From the NCBI GenBank assembly GCA_018136815.1, contig CM030937.1, positions 2,965,820-3,029,819 on the forward strand: 64,000 nucleotides of DNA, read 5' to 3'. This DNA comes from Isochrysis galbana (Eukaryota; Haptophyta; Isochrysidales; Isochrysidaceae). The first letter of the stretch is position 1. The number at the start of each line of letters is the position of its first letter. Of this stretch, positions 41,292 to 51,583 are shown one piece after another. The notes beneath the pieces are model-generated. The model worked only from the letters and a program-made list of their open reading frames with translations. It did not search any database and was not told the DNA's origin. A program made the translations under genes and the position numbers.

Positions 41292-43511
41292 TCACATCAA
41301 GCGATATTCGCCGGTCGATGGCAAGATATAACACAACATATCGTCTCGCATCGCATCCAATACTCGAATCAAAGATGCATTGTCTGCGAAAGGAAGCAGG
41401 GAGGTGCTGGCTTGAAGCTGCTCAAATGTGGCGCCACCGCCACGCAGTCGGGCCTCGACTCGGGAGCGAATTTCGTCGTCCTGCCATGGTAAACATTTGG
41501 CCGCCCGTTGCTCGCTATCCTTGGTGGGCTTTAGCTGAGCCTCATAAAGGAGTGCGGCCACCGCAGCGTGTTCCACAAACTGACGGTGCACCATGGGATC
41601 TTCGAGCGACGTGACAAGTGCGTCTAGTGCTAGCCGCATGTGTGGCGCTCGCTCTGCGCCGTTAGGCATGACCATAGCAGAATGAAAGCCCAGGCAATCG
41701 GCCGTAGAGAGACATACGTGCAACACACCGTCACGTGTGAGATGTTCAGCCCCCAGAGGCGCCTCGAAACGCGTATGGTGTTCCTTGATGAGATTGCGTA
41801 ACGATATAGGCTCTCCGATTTTTACGCGTGGAACAGGGTCAGTTGCTCCCTTGAGGCAGCGAACTCCCAAAATCGCGCCAGAGGTGTCACTGATGAATAG
41901 CTGGCGCAACACCTTCCCATTCTCCATGGGTGTGGGAAAACCTGCGGCCAGAAGCACGCCTGCGGCATCAAATTCGCTCCCAGGCGGTAGCGTTTCCACC
42001 TCCCGTAGTGGCGTGCAAGCGCGAAGTCGCACCCGTGCCGTTGGCGCTAGCGGCTCAGCCGTGTTCAATTTTTGCCACGCGTGCAACTTCGCCTCCAGCT
42101 CGAGCTCTGAGTGAGCACCGAATGCTGAACGCTTCAACAGTGGGCCGACCACGCGGAAAGCCGAGCCCTCCTCAAAATGGGCCGCCTGTTCCGGAGACTC
42201 AAGCCAGATGGCTGCCTCGCAAAGTCGGTCACAACCTCCGACCGCACCACTCAAGTCGCTCACAACGAGCTGTAGTAGCCAGGAAACTTTGCGATGGACA
42301 CATTCGCTTTCTCCTTCAATCTCGATGCCCTGCCATGCCGCATTGTCGAGATGCGATTCCCTTTCAACAGTCTCATTGCGTATCTTTGCTTCATACCCTG
42401 CCTCTGTGAACCACGTGGATGATGTTTCTGCGCCATCCGTAGCTCTCAAAAGTGCACGAGGGCCATAACAACGCTCAATTCGAACGTGCACGCTCGGTGC
42501 TTGGCCGCCGCCTTCCAAGAGTGAGCTCAGGGCGACCCTGAAGATGCGCTTGCGTGTCTTCCCGAGACGGGCATCCCACGCTGCACGGCGTACTCCATTC
42601 GCGTGTAGGAATAGTGAAGGGTCAGGGCGCACGGCGTTTCCGGAATGTTTTGCCTTCATGCAATTTGTACCGACTTCTGTAGACCTCCTCTCACTAATGA
42701 GCTCGGCGCCAAAGATGCGTAACTTGGTGCCCACAGGAAGCCTGCCTCGACGTAGCTGTCGAGCGAGTCCTGCATCACACTTCGCCCACACCGATTGCCA
42801 TCCATCTGTTAGCTCCAACAGTCCTTCTTGTTGGCACAGGTCCGAAACGCATAGTACCATGTGCACACCAGGCACATCCATCGTGTCAACAATCCGTTGC
42901 AAGACAGAGCGCTTCTTCTGCACAAGTTCACTCTGGCACCGTTTCACAAGTTGCTGAACCACTCCAGCGGGCCCAAAGCTGGAAGTTCCGAGCACGGACG
43001 CAAAGCATCGCTGCTGGCAAGCAAGCTTCCATACCACCCATCGATAGTGATTTTGTAGCCACTCAACGGTGAGGCTGTTTGCCAAGTGCTGCCCAACGTC
43101 GAAGGCAAGAGCCGCATGCAGCCCTTCCCAGTAGCCCTCATCGTTTGCAAGATTATCATCAATCACGACGCAAAAGGATCTGTTGCCACACCGTGCCATC
43201 GCCCAGACGTTTTCTGGTTGACCCTCTAATGCACAAAATCTCACTTTACCGGCGTTTTTGCTTCCCACCTTCGATGCTGAGATGATGGCCCTATCCAGCT
43301 CAGAAGGGGTGGATTGCATGAGAGCAAGCTTAACGCGTCGGTCCAGATCACGTGGTGACGGTGGCTGGCTCAGCCCAAGCTCCTTGAAGGATCGGCGTCG
43401 CGGAGCACCGGCGAGCTCTGCATCTCCATCTGCAGCATGTACAGGTACACGCGGAGGCAGCCTCCAACGCGGGCCCAGGACGATCTGGGCGCCAGGAAGG
43501 TAGGCGATCAT
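41292..43511 (-). CDS. BRCA2-like DNA-binding protein without BRC repeats
   Basis: Homologous-recombination mediator that loads RAD51 on RPA-coated DNA in characterised species. 739 residues from ATG 43511, intronless. Residues about 145-205 form the BRCA2 helical domain, with the hallmark WLQNHYRWVVWKLA. OB1 follows at about 205-300 (VHMVLCVSDL, LLELTDGWQSVWAKCD, LRRGRLPVGTKLRIFGAEL). OB2 lies around 330-480 and OB3 around 520-650 (RQLFISDTSGAILGVRCL). The N-terminal 140 residues show no BRC repeat (FxxA-type RAD51-binding motif). It is therefore either a minimal BRCA2 whose RAD51 contact lies elsewhere, or the 3' exon of a longer gene whose upstream exons were not recognised. Confidence 0.8.
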   Translation of the reverse strand: MIAYLPGAQIVLGPRWRLPPRVPVHAADGDAELAGAPRRRSFKELGLSQPPSPRDLDRRVKLALMQSTPSELDRAIISASKVGSKNAGKVRFCALEGQPENVWAMARCGNRSFCVVIDDNLANDEGYWEGLHAALAFDVGQHLANSLTVEWLQNHYRWVVWKLACQQRCFASVLGTSSFGPAGVVQQLVKRCQSELVQKKRSVLQRIVDTMDVPGVHMVLCVSDLCQQEGLLELTDGWQSVWAKCDAGLARQLRRGRLPVGTKLRIFGAELISERRSTEVGTNCMKAKHSGNAVRPDPSLFLHANGVRRAAWDARLGKTRKRIFRVALSSLLEGGGQAPSVHVRIERCYGPRALLRATDGAETSSTWFTEAGYEAKIRNETVERESHLDNAAWQGIEIEGESECVHRKVSWLLQLVVSDLSGAVGGCDRLCEAAIWLESPEQAAHFEEGSAFRVVGPLLKRSAFGAHSELELEAKLHAWQKLNTAEPLAPTARVRLRACTPLREVETLPPGSEFDAAGVLLAAGFPTPMENGKVLRQLFISDTSGAILGVRCLKGATDPVPRVKIGEPISLRNLIKEHHTRFEAPLGAEHLTRDGVLHVCLSTADCLGFHSAMVMPNGAERAPHMRLALDALVTSLEDPMVHRQFVEHAAVAALLYEAQLKPTKDSEQRAAKCLPWQDDEIRSRVEARLRGGGATFEQLQASTSLLPFADNASLIRVLDAMRDDMLCYILPSTGEYRLM

Positions 43512-43529
43512 GGGCTCGAGCACGCGGGT

Positions 43530-44364
43530 GCACCGACTGTCGCCAGAGGCAGGCGCAGCGGCAGGCAGGACCGGCCGTCAGCCGCGCGCGCTCGAGCAGG
43601 GAGGGAGGGGCGCGCGCGGGGGGCGGGAGGCTCAAGGCTGTGGCTTGCTTGTGGGTCGCCTACTTCGCGAGAGGCGGGAAAACACGCTGCTTCTCTTCTT
43701 TCTTCCCATGAAGTACTCTAGGGTCTAATGGGAGAGAGAGATCCATATTCACCTACTCTACGCTCTGTGGTGTTTCGGTTTTTGTTGTGTGGGGTTTCAC
43801 GGCAATGCCCGTTCACAGTGTGCTGGGAATCTGGAATCTGGATTCTTCTTTGGCTTTGGGCTTTGGGGGTCTCGAGCGTTCTGGGTCGGGGGCGGCCTTC
43901 GAGCGAGCATTCTGGGCCCCCCACCCGCAACAACTTCCTCTTCAAGTACGACTTGCACTCCTAGCTTTCTCGTACCACCAAGATCTTCGGCACGGGAAGG
44001 TGGCAAGCTTCAAGCTTCAAGCTTCACGGCGGTTGTGAAGCTCACCGCAGATAAGGTCGCGTTCCGTCGAAAGAGGGCCATGCGAATAGTTTTATTTTTA
44101 CACCTCGTAAATTATGAATAAATGTACAGCAGTTAATCCCGGTCTCAAGCTAAAGACGCGCAATGAAGCAGCTCTGTGCTCTGTATCTGTATCCTGGTTC
44201 TGGTGGTTTGCGTACGCGGCGCGTCAGCCAATTTGTTGTTCTTCCGTTTCGTGAACTCTTTGACAATAGGGTTGGTCCCTCGACCTCGAAAGGCGTAGAA
44301 GCGCGGATACATCCTTCTGCTTATTCCAAAAAGGCGATGCTCCGAAGGCGCTCGACACCTGATA
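43530..44364. other. No gene; dispersed repeat at 44052-44098
   Basis: AAGGTCGCGTTCCGTCGAAAGAGG...TAGTTTTATTTTTAC is shared with 51147-51197 and, reversed, with 4014-4075. Confidence 0.5.
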
Positions 44365-45198
44365 TCTTTTAGCATGGAGATACATCTTAACGGATTTCAC
44401 CTTCAAGAATGTTTTGTTTTACATCCTATCGGATTTCTATAGCTACAAGCTACAAGTCAACCAAACAAATAATATCCGAACATGAATCGGGTCAAGGAAA
44501 ATGAAGAAATGAACCCACGCGACTCAACCACACCACCACACCTCAAAAATGAACGTGGGCGGAAAGCGCAGACTCCTATCGGGACCCGAGAACTGGGCGC
44601 AACACCTACCGGCACCCGAAAACACGTGGGAACACCTAGCCACAATATGCACATCCCCGATGATGACGGCGAGAGACACGCACCTTCACTTCAAACACAT
44701 AACCCACAGACGGATAGGCACCTACAACCGATTCGCGGATAGATAGGGACAAAACTTGCCGCAGCTGTGTAAAGGGGCTAACGAATAACGAATAACGAAT
44801 CCTACTCCACCCACTTAGGCGAATGCCCGAGGATAGTCAAGATACTCGAAACACTCGACAAATTGGCAAGGTACACACCCCGGAACGATAGAAGCAGAGA
44901 AGAGGTCATCATAGATAACCTCTTCATGCACCCAGGGGGGAAAACACCAAGATCGCTCATCGCTCACCATACTATACACTATAGCATGGAGATATATCAT
45001 AACAGACTTTCACAGAATACACTTTGACGGCATTGAATTCTCGGAGGAATCAGTGCTGATAAGAACGATAGACAGATACACGACGCTAAGCAAGGCGCTA
45101 ATATTTGCAAACACGACAGACTCGGCTAGGACCGCCCACCCAGGCAGGATTGGGCAGACAGCCGAAGGAGAGAACTGACATGAACGATATATACCCAT
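44365..45198 (+). pseudogene. LINE ORF2 C-terminal relic
   Basis: Broken frames show AWRYILTDF at about 44367, then ARDTHLHFKHITHRR with NRFAD (44680-44745), an ESSTHLGECPR-like segment at 44805-44835, and a final RTAHPGRIGQ-like end near 45150. The order matches the ORF2 C-terminus at 53612-54232. Several frameshifts and stops; no 3' tail seen. Confidence 0.65.
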
Positions 45199-45239
45199 TA
45201 TTCACGCTAGGCAGCTAGGCACAAGAGGAAAGCTAGAAC

Positions 45240-47174
45240 CTAGTTTGGAGCTCCGAACACTGACCACCTCGATGGGGGTGGAGACGCGGCGCCCGGGCGG
45301 GGGTTGCGAGGATTCGTGGCGGCGTGCGCGACGGGGTTGGAATCGAGTGGGGAGAAGGGCGGGGGTGGGACGGCTGCGGCGGCGGTGGCTACGTGCGCGG
45401 AGGGGTGGGAGGGAGAGCGGAGCCACAGGGCGATAGTGTCGATAAGTTGAGGTATGGTCCACATGACGCGCCCCACGATGTGAGCCTCGCTGAGCTCGCG
45501 GAGAGCTTGGACGCGGCGGGGGGCTATCCCGTCTGGGAGTTTCCGCAGAAGCATGCGGTGGATGGCGAGAGGGTCGGAGGGATTGAAGGTGGGGAGGCGG
45601 CGGAAACGGTGGATGGTAATTTGTGCGGCACGACGAGTGGCCTCCGAGGACATGCCGACAGCGAAAGGGGCGAAGGCGAGGAAGGAGTCCTCGGCGTCCT
45701 CGGCCGCGGCGCCGGTGAGGCTGGACATGGTGGACTCGATGTGGCGGAGGAGGGCGCGTCCGCCATCGAGGGCTTCCTCCGGACAGTCGTCGAGGAGATT
45801 GGCGACGCGGGCGGCGTTGGGGGAGAGGCAGTCGAGGACGATGGACGAGAGGGAGCGGTCAAGGAGGAGCTCGGCGGGGAGGGTGGGGGATGCGAGGGGT
45901 CGACGGAAGAAGGGGCGAAACGGCTCGTGCGCGAGAATGCATCTGGTGGTGAGGCGTCGGAGCCACGAGTGGTAGGTGTCGGGGTCGAGGTCGTAGGCAA
46001 GGGCCGCGGTGGACCCTGGCGGGAGGGAGATGAGTCGTGGCGGCTTATCGAGCGGGGAGCGGAAAGTATGTGGGTCGAAAACGAGGTCGTAGAGAGGAGG
46101 GGTGGGGTCGTCGAGGTCAGGCGGTTCTTGGTCGGAAGATGGCGGCGGCGGGCGGCGCGGAGCGGCCGGGGGGCGGGTCGGCGGCGGCGGCGGAGGCGGT
46201 GGGGGGGGGGGCGGCGGCGGCGGTGGCGGAGGCGGCGGAGGCGGTGGCGGCGGTGGCGGTGGTGCGGGCGATGGGACAGGCGGCGAACGGGAGTAAGGAG
46301 CTGTGGGTGGTGGAGTCGGCGGCGGCGAGAAGGGAGCAAGGGGAGGAGGTTGGGAGGGAACGGGGTGCGCGGGGTGGGATGTGTGGAGCTGGAGGAGGTG
46401 GCGGGCAATCGCGTCGACGAGGTAGGCTTCGGGCGCGGGATGGGAGGTGGTGAGGGGCGATGGTTGGGCGGCGGTGGGAAAGAAAAGGTTAGGCTGAGGC
46501 GGGTGGTGGCTATAGAGTTGGAGGAGGGGCGAGGGAGGCGGGGCTGCGTTCGGGGGAAGGCGGTAGAGGTTGGAGTTGATGAGCGGGGTGGTCTCGCACG
46601 GGTTGTAGGGGGAGGGATGGTGCGGGTGATATGGCTGCGGTGGGTGAGCGGTGAGAAGTTGTGTCATTGGGATGGAGGGAAAGGGATGAGCAGGAGAGAG
46701 GGAGGGCAAGCTTGCGGAGGTTGGGGGTGGCGGGGGCGGGTAGGAGGGGTAGGGTGGGTAGGGTGGGGGACAGGAGGGCGTGGTAAGGTGCGGGAAGGGG
46801 GAGTAGAACAGGGGCTGAGCTGGCGTGGCGGTGGGGGGAGCTGGGTGGTGTGGTTGATTGGACTGTGGGTGTTGATGCTGTTGGGTGGTGTGAGAGGGCA
46901 TGGGCTGGTCGAGTGTTGGCAGGTTGGGAGCGTCGGCGGCAGGGTCGTGGGAGGGCGGTGCTGGGTGGGAAGGCGTGGACGACACGCCTCCGCTACCATG
47001 TGCGTGTGATGAGTGATGAGGGGCTGTGGCTGCTGTGCATGTTGGTGTGGAAGGGCTGTGCATGACATTAACATGTGAGGTACAAATGGGAGGGGGCACA
47101 GGAGACGGAGAGACAGGATCGGGGAGGGCACGTGCGGCCGAGGGCGAGACCGAGGGTTCGGCCTCGGGCAGCAT
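45240..47174 (-). CDS. Proline-rich LTR-retrotransposon gag-like protein
   Basis: 644 residues from ATG 47174 (the frame opens earlier from GTG). The first 400 residues are Pro/His/Ser-rich and include an unbroken poly-Pro block encoded by GGC/GGG-type repeats at about 46190-46260. The C-terminal 230 residues are an alpha-helical gag-type domain: YDLDPDTYHSWLRRLTTRCI, SLSSIVLDCLSPNAARV, ALLRHIESTMSS, FAVGMSSEATRRAAQITIHR, AIHRMLLRKLPDG. This resembles UBN2/Copia-type gag. No CCHC knuckle or pol follows: the frame ends at 45240 next to a LINE relic, so the element is truncated. The antisense frame is a shadow. Confidence 0.55.
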   Translation of the reverse strand: MLPEAEPSVSPSAARALPDPVSPSPVPPPICTSHVNVMHSPSTPTCTAATAPHHSSHAHGSGGVSSTPSHPAPPSHDPAADAPNLPTLDQPMPSHTTQQHQHPQSNQPHHPAPPTATPAQPLFYSPFPHLTTPSCPPPYPPYPSYPPPPPPTSASLPSLSPAHPFPSIPMTQLLTAHPPQPYHPHHPSPYNPCETTPLINSNLYRLPPNAAPPPSPLLQLYSHHPPQPNLFFPTAAQPSPLTTSHPAPEAYLVDAIARHLLQLHTSHPAHPVPSQPPPLAPFSPPPTPPPTAPYSRSPPVPSPAPPPPPPPPPPPPPPPPPPPPPPPPPPPPTRPPAAPRRPPPPSSDQEPPDLDDPTPPLYDLVFDPHTFRSPLDKPPRLISLPPGSTAALAYDLDPDTYHSWLRRLTTRCILAHEPFRPFFRRPLASPTLPAELLLDRSLSSIVLDCLSPNAARVANLLDDCPEEALDGGRALLRHIESTMSSLTGAAAEDAEDSFLAFAPFAVGMSSEATRRAAQITIHRFRRLPTFNPSDPLAIHRMLLRKLPDGIAPRRVQALRELSEAHIVGRVMWTIPQLIDTIALWLRSPSHPSAHVATAAAAVPPPPFSPLDSNPVAHAATNPRNPRPGAASPPPSRWSVFGAPN

Positions 47175-47619
47175 GAGGACGGGCGTGACGAGCACGGAGA
47201 GCACAGGCAGACGAGAAGGGGACAGGAGCGCTCGAGCGGTGGCGCTGATCGCGAGACGTAAGAACAAAGGGGGGGGGACACTCACGGGAAAAGTAAACAC
47301 CGGGAAGGGAAAAGACGCGGGAAGAGAGAGGGATGAAACGGGGCCGGAAACTCAAGGAGGCACTCGGGGAGAGAACGGGGAAGGGGAGAGAGAGAGGGGG
47401 CGGGCCCAGTGGGCCGACGCGGGAAAAGGGGGTCGGAGCGTGACAACAAAGAACGAAAGGGGGACGGGGGGGAAAAGGAACCGATGGCGGGAGAAGGAAC
47501 GCGATGCAAAGAGGGGGAAACGGGGCGAGGCGGCGAGGAGGGGGTCACGCGAAGGGGACCTAATGAACGGGGACGTGCGAGGGGGAACGGGCAACCCCCC
47601 CTACCCGCAACAACCCTAG

Positions 47620-47718
47620 TCTAGTAGGTGTGTAGCCCAGTATCTTCAGATGTTTTTTTTAGCATAGCAGAAGCACACGGCCACGAGCGAGGCGAGATTA
47701 TCAAACGATTTTTTTCAA
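47620..47718 (+). mobile_element. Two retroelement 3' tails in series
   Basis: GTAGGTGTGTAGCCCAGTATCTTCAGATG plus eight T (second subfamily) is followed 40 bp later by CACGAGCGAGGCGAGATTATCAAACGA plus seven T (first subfamily). Both have sense-strand T runs. The first is probably nested in the second. Confidence 0.6.
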
Positions 47719-48942
47719 ACGTAATGAAGAGCAGCAACAAAAGGCTCCAAGAGGAGACCACATGAAACATAAAAGCTCAACAAAGGCGCCTCCGTCTCGA
47801 GGTAAAGAACGGTGTGCTTACTCAACGCACGTCGTCTCGACGTACCCACAATAGTGTACAATGAATTGCACAGCATGCAGCAAACACCCGAGCCAATCCG
47901 GAAGCTGGGATACAGCAACTGGACGTGCTCGCTCACGCGCTGCGCACAGGAAAACGGTGAAATGCGTGCCGGCGTGGATGATCAGCGACGGTGCTGAAGT
48001 AGCACAAGTCGGCCGTAAGAACAGCAGCGACGCGAAAAAAAGGTCAGAGATTGCAGGCGGATACGCAACTGCAGGCACAAGTAAGTCGACAAGTATCACC
48101 ACAGTGGCCAGCCAAAAGATGTGAACGGCGTTTTCGTACTTGACAGCTTCTCAATCAAGAAGTATACGACGATGCTCAACATGTCCCGACTGATGGCATG
48201 AAGGAATGGGAAAGCTTTCGAGAATGAGACGGTTGGGCGGACGGAAGAAAAAGCATCAAGGGCGAGTAGCCTAGCCAACGGAAAAAAAGATCCTTCAGGC
48301 CAAAAGACGGCGGTCAACAAGGTGCCGATCAATTGTCAGTGGTCCGAGGGGACTGCGTCTCGTCTTCAGGATGGCAGCTCTCCGGTTCACCGAGCGCCAG
48401 ACTTCTAAGTCGCGAGGGTAGCAGCAAGGCCGCAAGGAGAGTCGCTCGGTGTAGCCAGTCAAGTGCTCCGGTAGACGATGAATTGCACGAGTTGATTCCG
48501 GTGAGGCCGTCGGGCGAGCAGACGGCATAGGAGTGGGCTGCGGAACGTCGAACGACAACGTCCGCACAGAGAGAGGTGATGGCACTGCCTCGCATGCGGA
48601 CCTCGTGCGGAGTGCCGCCTCATTTGAGCTTTCACTCTGACTGCGAGTGATTGGAACGCTGCGAGATTCGTGTGCGGGCAGCGTCATGGACTTGCTGCAC
48701 GTAGGGACAGGCATCGCCTCGCCAAGCGAGGGGAAGCGGTGAACTCCGACGTCGTCGGGCGTACGTGGCGATCCGGGCATGCTCGATCCAGGTGTGACGT
48801 TCGGCGAGGAGACCAGGCCTAACCCAAGCGACATCAAACAGACGGGCGGGAAGGGTCTGGACGAGGCGGATTGGCAAGCTCTCTCACAGCCAAGCTTCGG
48901 GAAGGCGGGTGCAGACAGAGAGCGCGGCGGCCCCCTGAACAT
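47715..48942 (-). CDS. Unidentified multi-exon membrane protein
   Basis: A Ser/Pro-rich frame from ATG 48942 runs to about 48300 (ends near DLEVWRSVNRRAAILKTRR). Downstream minus-strand frames at 48330-48096, 48102-47818 and 47936-47715 are strongly hydrophobic: MLSIVVYFLIEKLSS, WLATVVILVDLLVPAVAY, DLFFASLLFLRP, SFYVSCGLLLEPFVAAL. Candidate short introns exist (for example GTGAGC near 47930), but I could not fix a unique model. Most likely a polytopic protein with a cytosolic N-terminus; family unknown. Part of the frame switching could also reflect decay. Confidence 0.35.
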
Positions 48943-48959
48943 CTCATCCAGCGCGTGCG

Positions 48960-49175
48960 AAGAGGGGAAAGAGCAAGCTCGCCCCGCCCCCGCCCCCCCG
49001 GCGCCCCCCCTTTCTCCTCCTTCCCCCCCGCCAACGCCCCTTCCCCCCCCCCCCTCCCCCCCCGCGTGCCCCTTTCCAGTTATTGTATGGGGAGGTGGTC
49101 TTGCGCGCGCGTCCCGCCATCATCCAAGCTCCTCGAGCCCCGCCCCCCCCCCCCCCTCAACGGGCGGCCGCCGGC

Positions 49176-49207
<32 letters not shown>

Positions 49208-49230
49208 GCTTCACAAGACGAGCCAACCAA

Positions 49231-49274
<44 letters not shown>

Positions 49275-49275
49275 C
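48960..49275. repeat. C-runs and (GA)n tract
   Basis: Several C-runs (longest about 23 at 49178-49206 with one interruption) and then about 17 GA units at 49233-49271. Long frames across this block are low-complexity artefacts. Confidence 0.85.
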
Positions 49276-49388
49276 AGATTGGCGCGTGCGGATTGGCGCG
49301 TGAGGGCGGGAAGGACCCGAGAGAGATTACAATGCGCACGGCGCCTCACCCACTCAGTAGAGCGGTGGGTTCCCTAACAAAGTAATAC

Positions 49389-49463
49389 AAGTAGGTGGTA
49401 CAAAAAATAGTCGAACGCGAACGCAACTCAAACTTTTTGACCGTTTGAACAGAGTCAACTACC
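49389..49463. repeat. Mini TIR element, copy 1
   Basis: CAAGTAGGTGGTA...ATAGTCGAACGCGAAC...TTTTTGACCGTTTGAAC...AGTCAACTACCTGC. The ends GTAGGTGGT and AACTACCTGC are inverted. Second copy at 51051-51148. Confidence 0.6.
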
Positions 49464-49554
49464 TGCTACTCCCTTGACCCTTGACCCCCAAAGTGAACAC
49501 TGTGAAAGACACTGACAATTTTCCTCGCGCCGCGTACACGCGGCCTACATGGCA

Positions 49555-49665
49555 TATACACAAGACGGTCCCGAGTATACACATTATACGCTGTGTATAC
49601 AGCATACAGCCTTTGGTTGTATACAGTATACACAGTGTATACACAGCTGTATACACAATACAGTT
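49555..49665. repeat. GTATAC-rich palindromic cluster
   Basis: Repeated TGTATACA/GTATAC units, like 37690-37790. Confidence 0.75.
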
Positions 49666-50340
49666 GGGGGGCATATATTAGGGCGGTCAAACACGCCTTC
49701 TAACTTCTAAGGGTGAAAATTTACCAAGTCAAGATTGAGGTTTTATCACGCGATGATTAGGGTATTACACTGGAAATGGGTATATTAGGCAGAATCTAAT
49801 GACTAATGAGAAATATGCACATTTTCGACGCCATTCAACACACAGACCCAAAAACGTTTTCGCGCTCGTGCGAAATCGACGTCGACCACAAAAGTGCACC
49901 ACAGGTCGCGCTGTGCGACGCGCGCCTGCGTTCCCCGGGCACTGTTACCCCCGGACAGGCAGTACAGAGCCCTGCGCGATCGCACGGCGTCGCCTGCGCC
50001 CTCCACCTCGCCCCTGCTGGCATCTGCTGCCAGCCTCTCGCGCGCGTGCAGTGCGCGGCTGGCCGCGAGCCGTCAAAATGACGGTGCTGCGCATGATGGG
50101 CTGGCCCATCACGCGCGGCACCGCCTCAGTATGGTGGGAGGGGGTGCCTGCTGGCCTCCTGGCCGCGCAGACCCTCGCCAGAGCGGCCACAGGCCGCGTG
50201 CGAGGCCACTGGCGAGGCCAGCGACCATCGCTGCGGCCGCCATCGCGCGCCGCCGCAGGAGAAAAAGATCAAGTTGATTATAGTTTTGCCAAATTATAAA
50301 TTATAACCATAGTAATTCTAATTTTAGTCTTCATTTCACC
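49666..50340. other. No gene recognised
   Basis: Open frames on both strands are short and lack conserved motifs. 50276-50325 has AT-rich hairpin-forming sequence like LINE 5' ends, but no ORF1 follows. Confidence 0.4.
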
Positions 50341-50496
50341 AGTCCAAGACACATATGAGCACAGTACATGACCACCAGCATGCCCAAATGCCAATGTTTC
50401 GGTAGCCAACCAGTCTTACCATATGAGACCGTTGAACCATCGAGCGAAAAGGAGGGGTTGTCTCTCGAAATCGAACGTGTGTCGAACACGCGATGA

Positions 50497-50764
50497 CTAC
50501 AGGCTCATAGGCAGAGGGCCGTTCGATCGAGCCGGCAGCTGACGCGGTCGTGGAAGGTTCGTTGATTGTTGCTGGCGGGAAGATGTCTGACAGATCGTAG
50601 TAAGAGTCGGGTCTGAGAGTGTCTGCCATCGAGCGCTACGAGCGATGAGGTAGACTGAAGATCGGAGGATTGCGACGCGTGGCGTCGGAGAGTAGAGAGA
50701 GACGAGCGCGGCAGCGAGGGAGGGAGGCGGCGCGCGCTCCATGACCCTATCAGTTTACTGATAG
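50497..50764 (-). mobile_element. LINE 5' end with ORF1 start
   Basis: In minus sense AACTATCAG-TAAA-CTGATAG, GGTC, then ATG (50742) with the MERAPP-like start and an 81-codon frame that is unrelated after the first residues or has drifted. The stem is identical to that at 30392. 3' limit not found. Confidence 0.5.
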
Positions 50765-51050
50765 TTGGTCTTCCCGGCATTAAGTGTTTCGCGATGTTTT
50801 GCGTATGTTTCGCGTTCGCGCCATTTACCCCCCGATGTTTCGCGAAAGTTTTTTTCCGCCGAAACCCCCCAAAGTTTCGTAAAAAGTTTCGCGAAACCCT
50901 TACCAAGCCCTTCCTTGCGGGCCCCCATTTGTAATACAGTAATACGTATTACTCCCCTAGGGTGGGTTCCGAGTCTACAGCTCTATTAACTCCTTACTGC
51001 CGAAGCGCTAAAATTGGAGCTTCCGCACCATTTTCTTCTCTACAAGCTAC

Positions 51051-51148
51051 AAGTAGGTGGTATAAAAATAAAAATAGTCGAACGCGAACTCAACTCAATT
51101 TTTTTGACCGTTTGAATATAAAAAACGAACATAGTCAACTACCTACTA
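51051..51148. repeat. Mini TIR element, copy 2
   Basis: Longer copy of the element at 49389-49463, ending AACTACCTAC. It is followed at 51149 by the GTCGCGTTCCGTCGAAAGAGG dispersed repeat. Confidence 0.6.
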
Positions 51149-51583
51149 AGTCGCGTTCCGTCGAAAGAGGACCAGGCGGTAGTTTTGTTTTTACTTAAAT
51201 GTGGGCGTCCGCTCGAGCGCCAGCGCGGGGACCCCGCCTATGAGCTATGAGGGGAGTCGAGAGCAGTGGGCGACCAATCATAAGAATAGTCGGTGGGCTA
51301 GGATATAGTAGTTATTTAATTTACTTACTTGCAACTCGTCCTCTTTGCTGAAACTCGTCATGCCTTTAGCTAGCCTGGTGCTAGATGCTTGACGTTAACA
51401 ATGTTGGTATTACAACCCGTATTGCCGCGTGTTGCACTAATTATCAACATGCCATGGTTGCTCGTTGCTCGCGCTTATGAGCTGTTAATCTACCGGAACC
51501 GTGCACGGACCAGGGCATGTGCAGATGGCCAGAGTGTTGCATATGATACGAGAACAAAGGAGGCCTCTGGGCAACATCAACAT

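Noticed and set aside
45324-47009. 561-codon plus-strand frame antisense to the gag gene
   Set aside because: Composition (Gly/Arg/Val) is the mirror of the Pro-rich gag codons; no domain.
47818-48102. Treating each hydrophobic minus-strand frame as a separate gene
   Set aside because: Frames are adjacent, co-oriented and lack independent starts of good quality; one spliced membrane protein is more likely.
49080-49349. Poly-Ser/Leu and poly-Gly frames over the C-run and GA tract
   Set aside because: Pure simple-sequence translation.
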